Positions 31,976-34,307 of a DNA stretch of 34,307 nucleotides are shown here, piece by piece. The notes beneath the pieces were generated by a model that saw only the letters and a list, made by a program, of their open reading frames with translations, was not told where the DNA came from and searched no databases. The translations under genes were made by a program, and so were the position numbers. Source of the DNA: Oscillospiraceae bacterium (GTDB lineage: Bacteria > Bacillota_A > Clostridia > Oscillospirales > Oscillospiraceae); NCBI GenBank assembly GCA_017411665.1, contig JAFQPT010000222.1, positions 1 to 34,307 of the forward strand, given 5' to 3'. Positions within the stretch are counted from its first letter, which is position 1. The number at the start of each line of letters is the position of its first letter.

Positions 31976-32020
31976 AAGGCCTTTCACTTATATTACCAAC
32001 TTTTTCGCTCAAACGTTGCA
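31976..32020 (-). promoter_or_regulatory. Candidate ECF promoter of module C
   Basis: On the minus strand: TGCAACG (32020-32014), 25 bp, AGTGAAAGGCCTT (31988-31976). Same layout and total length (45 bp) as the block of module B. Confidence 0.5.
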
Positions 32021-32115
32021 TGGAGAATAAAGAAAAATGTGGTGTGTTATTCGCTGGTGATGTATAATTGAATCGGTATATTATGTTTTTAACAGCAAGG
32101 ACATAAAGGTAAAAT

Positions 32116-32143
32116 AAGGACTTAACCGTAGGGTTAAGTCCTT
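32116..32143. terminator. Orphan hairpin between divergent sigma genes
   Basis: A perfect 12-bp stem (AAGGACTTAACC and complement) with a GTAG loop, followed on the plus strand by TCATTTA; the minus strand continues with a T-rich TTATTTTACC. No gene ends here. A TATAAT lies at 32063-32068, so a short untranslated RNA is possible. Nothing else is seen in 31,947-32,218. Confidence 0.45.
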
Positions 32144-32218
32144 TCATTTAGAAAAATTTGATTAGCATGAATAAAAACCAGGCGTTGAATTGTGTTATAG
32201 GTGAAAGGAGATGGATAT

Positions 32219-32695
32219 GTGAATTCGTTTGGTACCACGGAGTCTATATCCCGGGCAGTAGAGAAATACAGTTCCATGCTGCTGCATCTCGCCTTGACGC
32301 GACTGTCTTCGCCGGCGGATGCCGAGGATACGGTGCAGGAGGTATTTATCCGCCTCATGACAAAAGCACCGACTTTTAAGGATGAAGAACATGAGAAGGC
32401 GTGGCTCATCCGCACGACGCTGAACTATGCCATTAACCTTCGTAAGTCGTCAGCCTATAAAAGTATTCCATTGGATGAAACTGTCCCTGTCATGCAGCCC
32501 GAGCATTATAATCTCCTTTCAGCCGTCCGGTCATTGCCGGACAAATACAGCGCTGTGATTCACCTGTATTACTATGAAGGCTATAGCATCAAGGAAATTT
32601 CAAAGCTGTTATGTCTGCCTGTGGCGACTGTAGGCACCCGCTTGACGCGAGGGCGGGAGAAGCTTCGACAACTGCTAAAGGAGGATTTCGAGTGA
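32219..32695 (+). CDS. ECF sigma factor (module D)
   Basis: A 158-residue ECF sigma factor of a different branch from modules A-C. Region 2: MLLHLALTRLSSPADAEDTV, then QEVFIRLM, then HEKAWLIRTTLNYAINLRK. Region 4: LPDKYSAVIHLYYYEGYSIK, then LPVATVGTRLTRGREKLRQL. The start GTG 32219 follows AAAGGAG by 8 bases; the GTG at 32201 lies before that site. It overlaps the next gene as GTGA at 32692, so sigma and partner are coupled. Confidence 0.88.
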   Translation: MNSFGTTESISRAVEKYSSMLLHLALTRLSSPADAEDTVQEVFIRLMTKAPTFKDEEHEKAWLIRTTLNYAINLRKSSAYKSIPLDETVPVMQPEHYNLLSAVRSLPDKYSAVIHLYYYEGYSIKEISKLLCLPVATVGTRLTRGREKLRQLLKEDFE

Positions 32696-33474
32696 ACCGA
32701 GATAAATATCGTGAGGCCTTTAATGCCGTCCCGTTCAGTGAGGACTTCCAGCAGCGCACTGTGGAGCGGCTGACCAGGAACCAGGGAGACGGAAAGGACG
32801 AATTTATGAGAGCAACCCGCCGTTTCAAAGCACTACCCATTGTAGCCGCTCTTGCTGCGATACTGACTATTTCCGCAGCCGCCGTTGTACTCTGGCTGAC
32901 GCCAAGCGAGACAGCGCAGATGCTGGATGACCCTCTGCTGGCCGAAGCATTTGAGAGCGAAGACGCCATCATTTTGGACCAAACGACAGAGAGTGGTGGA
33001 TATACATTCCGTCTGGCCGGTGTTGTCAGTGGCGAAGCCATTTCCGACCATACTGAGGACCTGGACGAGGAAAAGACCTATGTTGTAGCATCCCTCTCCC
33101 ACACCGATGGGACTCCCATTGAGGAAGCCGGCTTTGATTTCGTATTTACACCCCTTGTTGCCGGCTATCAGCCCCGCAGCGTCAATACATGGACCCTTGG
33201 AGGAGGCGCGAATGCCTTTGTCCATGAAGGAGTAGCCTATTACCTCTATGAGTTTGAGACCATTGAGAAGTTCGCGGACAGCACGGTCTATTTTGCAATG
33301 TACGAAGGCGGTGTGCCCGGACCCGATACTTTTTCTATGGCTGAGGATGGCAGCATCTCTTTTGTGAGCGATTATGATGGGCCTCATGCGCTGTTCACAA
33401 TTCCTCTGGACGAGAGCAAGGCGGACCCTGAGGCTGTTGCACAATTCTTTGAGGAAACCGGATTCAAACCCTGA
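32692..33474 (+). CDS. Membrane protein, probable anti-sigma partner (module D)
   Basis: A 260-residue protein: a cytoplasmic N-terminus (NRDKYREAFNAVPFSEDFQQ) of about 45 residues, one transmembrane helix at about 46-66 (PIVAALAAILTISAAAVVLW), and an outside domain of about 190 residues rich in acidic and aromatic residues. The start GTG 32692 overlaps the sigma stop and has AAAGGAGG 7 bases upstream. The layout is that of an ECF anti-sigma factor, but no zinc-binding anti-sigma motif is seen, so the role rests on position. Confidence 0.72.
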   Translation: MNRDKYREAFNAVPFSEDFQQRTVERLTRNQGDGKDEFMRATRRFKALPIVAALAAILTISAAAVVLWLTPSETAQMLDDPLLAEAFESEDAIILDQTTESGGYTFRLAGVVSGEAISDHTEDLDEEKTYVVASLSHTDGTPIEEAGFDFVFTPLVAGYQPRSVNTWTLGGGANAFVHEGVAYYLYEFETIEKFADSTVYFAMYEGGVPGPDTFSMAEDGSISFVSDYDGPHALFTIPLDESKADPEAVAQFFEETGFKP

Positions 33475-33493
33475 TTGCCGATTGCGTGAAAAA

Positions 33494-33521
33494 GACCCGT
33501 CTGGCACAAGCCAGACGGGTC
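33494..33521 (-). terminator. Terminator between convergent genes
   Basis: A perfect 12-bp stem (GACCCGTCTGGC and complement) with an ACAA loop. On the minus strand TTTTT follows (33493-33489), so it mainly ends the CAP-protein transcript; it probably also serves module D. Confidence 0.8.
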
Positions 33522-33538
33522 AATTCATGAAGGCTCGT

Positions 33539-34307
33539 TCACCGGAACTTCTCCGCGCCATATCCCGAGAACAGCTGGACCACGTAAATCCGATACGAGT
33601 TGCCGGAAACTTGTTCAAGGTGTGCGCCCACTACGCCGCTCAGATGGAAGGAATCCACGATATTACCGCGATGTCCCGCAGAGTTCATCCAGCCGCTTAC
33701 GATGCCGCTGGCAATGCTTTCGACAGACTCGTCTGTGTTAAACGTGTAGGTGGAGCCATTCTCCGAATGGAAACCGCCAGCCAGCCCTACATCTTTCAGC
33801 ACCGTAGAAAACATGGTCCCGTCCGGGCGGGTATGCGAGCCGTTGGTAGCAAACTCTGCGGCGCGGATGTCCGCAGCTGTCTGTGCTGCTGCAATGTATT
33901 CGAGGGCAGGTAAGCCTGCAGAGATGCGCTCCGCATCCACAAGACGGATAATCTCCGACTGTACGGCAGAGACAAAATCGGCATCGATATCCTGACCGGC
34001 GGCAGAGGAGCCGGTGTTGACATGAACGGGAATAGAAATAACGGTGTCGTCATCAAGACATCTTACTTCGATAACAGCAGAGCCGGAGCCGGCAACTGCA
34101 ATGCGGCCTTCCGCAGAAACGGAGACAACACCGCTGTCAGAGGAGTGGAGAGAGTAGTGGTTAGGGAGGAACATGGGATATATGGAGCCATCAGGCGCCG
34201 TCTTCCACGACATAACGCCACCGAGGTCAGCAGGGAAGATGCTGATAACTGTTGCAGAAGCAGCAACGGTTCCGCCGCCTTCCGTCTGGATGGCGACCTC
34301 TGTGACA
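33539..34307 (-). CDS. CAP-domain protein with a Big-like domain, C-terminal part
   Basis: The gene enters from beyond the right edge; 255 codons are visible without a stop. The first about 90 residues look like a Big_2-type immunoglobulin-like domain (PNHYSLHSSDSGVVSVSAEG, then RIAVAGSGSAVIEVRC). A CAP (SCP-like) domain follows: EIIRLVDAERISAGLPALEY, then AAEFATNGSHTRPDG, then GWMNSAGHRGNI, ending YVVQLFSGYG. The two conserved histidines (SHTRPDG and AGHRGNI) are present. CAP proteins are secreted and widespread in Firmicutes, with varied or unknown roles. An ATG at 34213 exists, but the frame continues upstream with Big-like sequence, so it is internal. Confidence 0.82.
   Translation of the reverse strand, partial: VTEVAIQTEGGGTVAASATVISIFPADLGGVMSWKTAPDGSIYPMFLPNHYSLHSSDSGVVSVSAEGRIAVAGSGSAVIEVRCLDDDTVISIPVHVNTGSSAAGQDIDADFVSAVQSEIIRLVDAERISAGLPALEYIAAAQTAADIRAAEFATNGSHTRPDGTMFSTVLKDVGLAGGFHSENGSTYTFNTDESVESIASGIVSGWMNSAGHRGNIVDSFHLSGVVGAHLEQVSGNSYRIYVVQLFSGYGAEKFR

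Overview
The window looks like Gram-positive Clostridia, probably an anaerobic gut Oscillospiraceae/Lachnospiraceae-type genome. The signs are strong AGGAGG-type ribosome sites, TTGACA/TATAAT promoters, sortase-type and SpaA/CnaB surface proteins, many short lipoproteins, and sigma/DUF4179 anti-sigma pairs. No rRNA, tRNA, transposase, integrase or CRISPR array was seen. Positions 1 to about 25,000 read like the accessory part of an integrative conjugative element or large plasmid; no relaxase, coupling protein or type IV secretion ATPase lies inside the window, so that assignment is inference.

Layout, left part. 1-141 is the edge of an unknown minus-strand gene with its own promoter. 274-4606 (minus) encodes two adjacent, translationally coupled RecD2-like helicases. 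4730-5768 (minus) holds a conjugative-transposon-type helix-turn-helix protein, an unknown protein and an XRE regulator, the last divergent from a small plus-strand gene across a two-operator switch. 6133-8004 (minus) is a secreted NlpC/P60-like plus M23 cell-wall hydrolase, divergent from a lipoprotein (8082-8660). 8680-9561 (minus) is a CHC2 zinc-finger, primase-like protein. 9689-10518 (plus) is a three-gene operon of small proteins. 10854-11741 (plus) is a sigma-70-family factor. 11873-12193 (minus) is an XRE regulator. 12483-14334 (minus) is an overlapping operon of RNase HI, a stalked surface protein and a lipoprotein. 14483-15815 (plus) holds four small unknown genes, and 15841-16062 (minus) is ywbE.

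16114-24174 (minus) is a giant thioester-domain/SpaA-repeat adhesin. An in-frame TAA at 16870-16872 replaces the expected E-box glutamate and cuts off the last repeats and the IPRTG sorting signal. It is preceded by a lipoprotein with a Big-like domain (24240-24956).

25313-33474 is a regulatory island: three sigma/DUF4179 pairs in alternating orientation, a PadR-HAAS-lipoprotein operon and a fourth ECF sigma/membrane-protein pair. Two orphan 3' tails of DUF4179 genes (25068-25154 and 27120-27191) show that modules were gained and lost here by recombination. The window ends inside a CAP-domain protein (33539-34307).

Main novelty candidate: a 16-bp element, consensus GCTTYYGACATACTGA, lies 21-45 bp before the start codons of eight left-part genes or operons: recD2 pair, hydrolase, lipoprotein, CHC2 protein, the sigma factor itself, RNase HI operon, adhesin and Big lipoprotein. 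It was not seen in the right-hand island. The simplest model is a dedicated promoter element for an element-wide regulon, possibly read by the sigma factor at 10854-11741, which also has an ordinary sigma-A promoter upstream.
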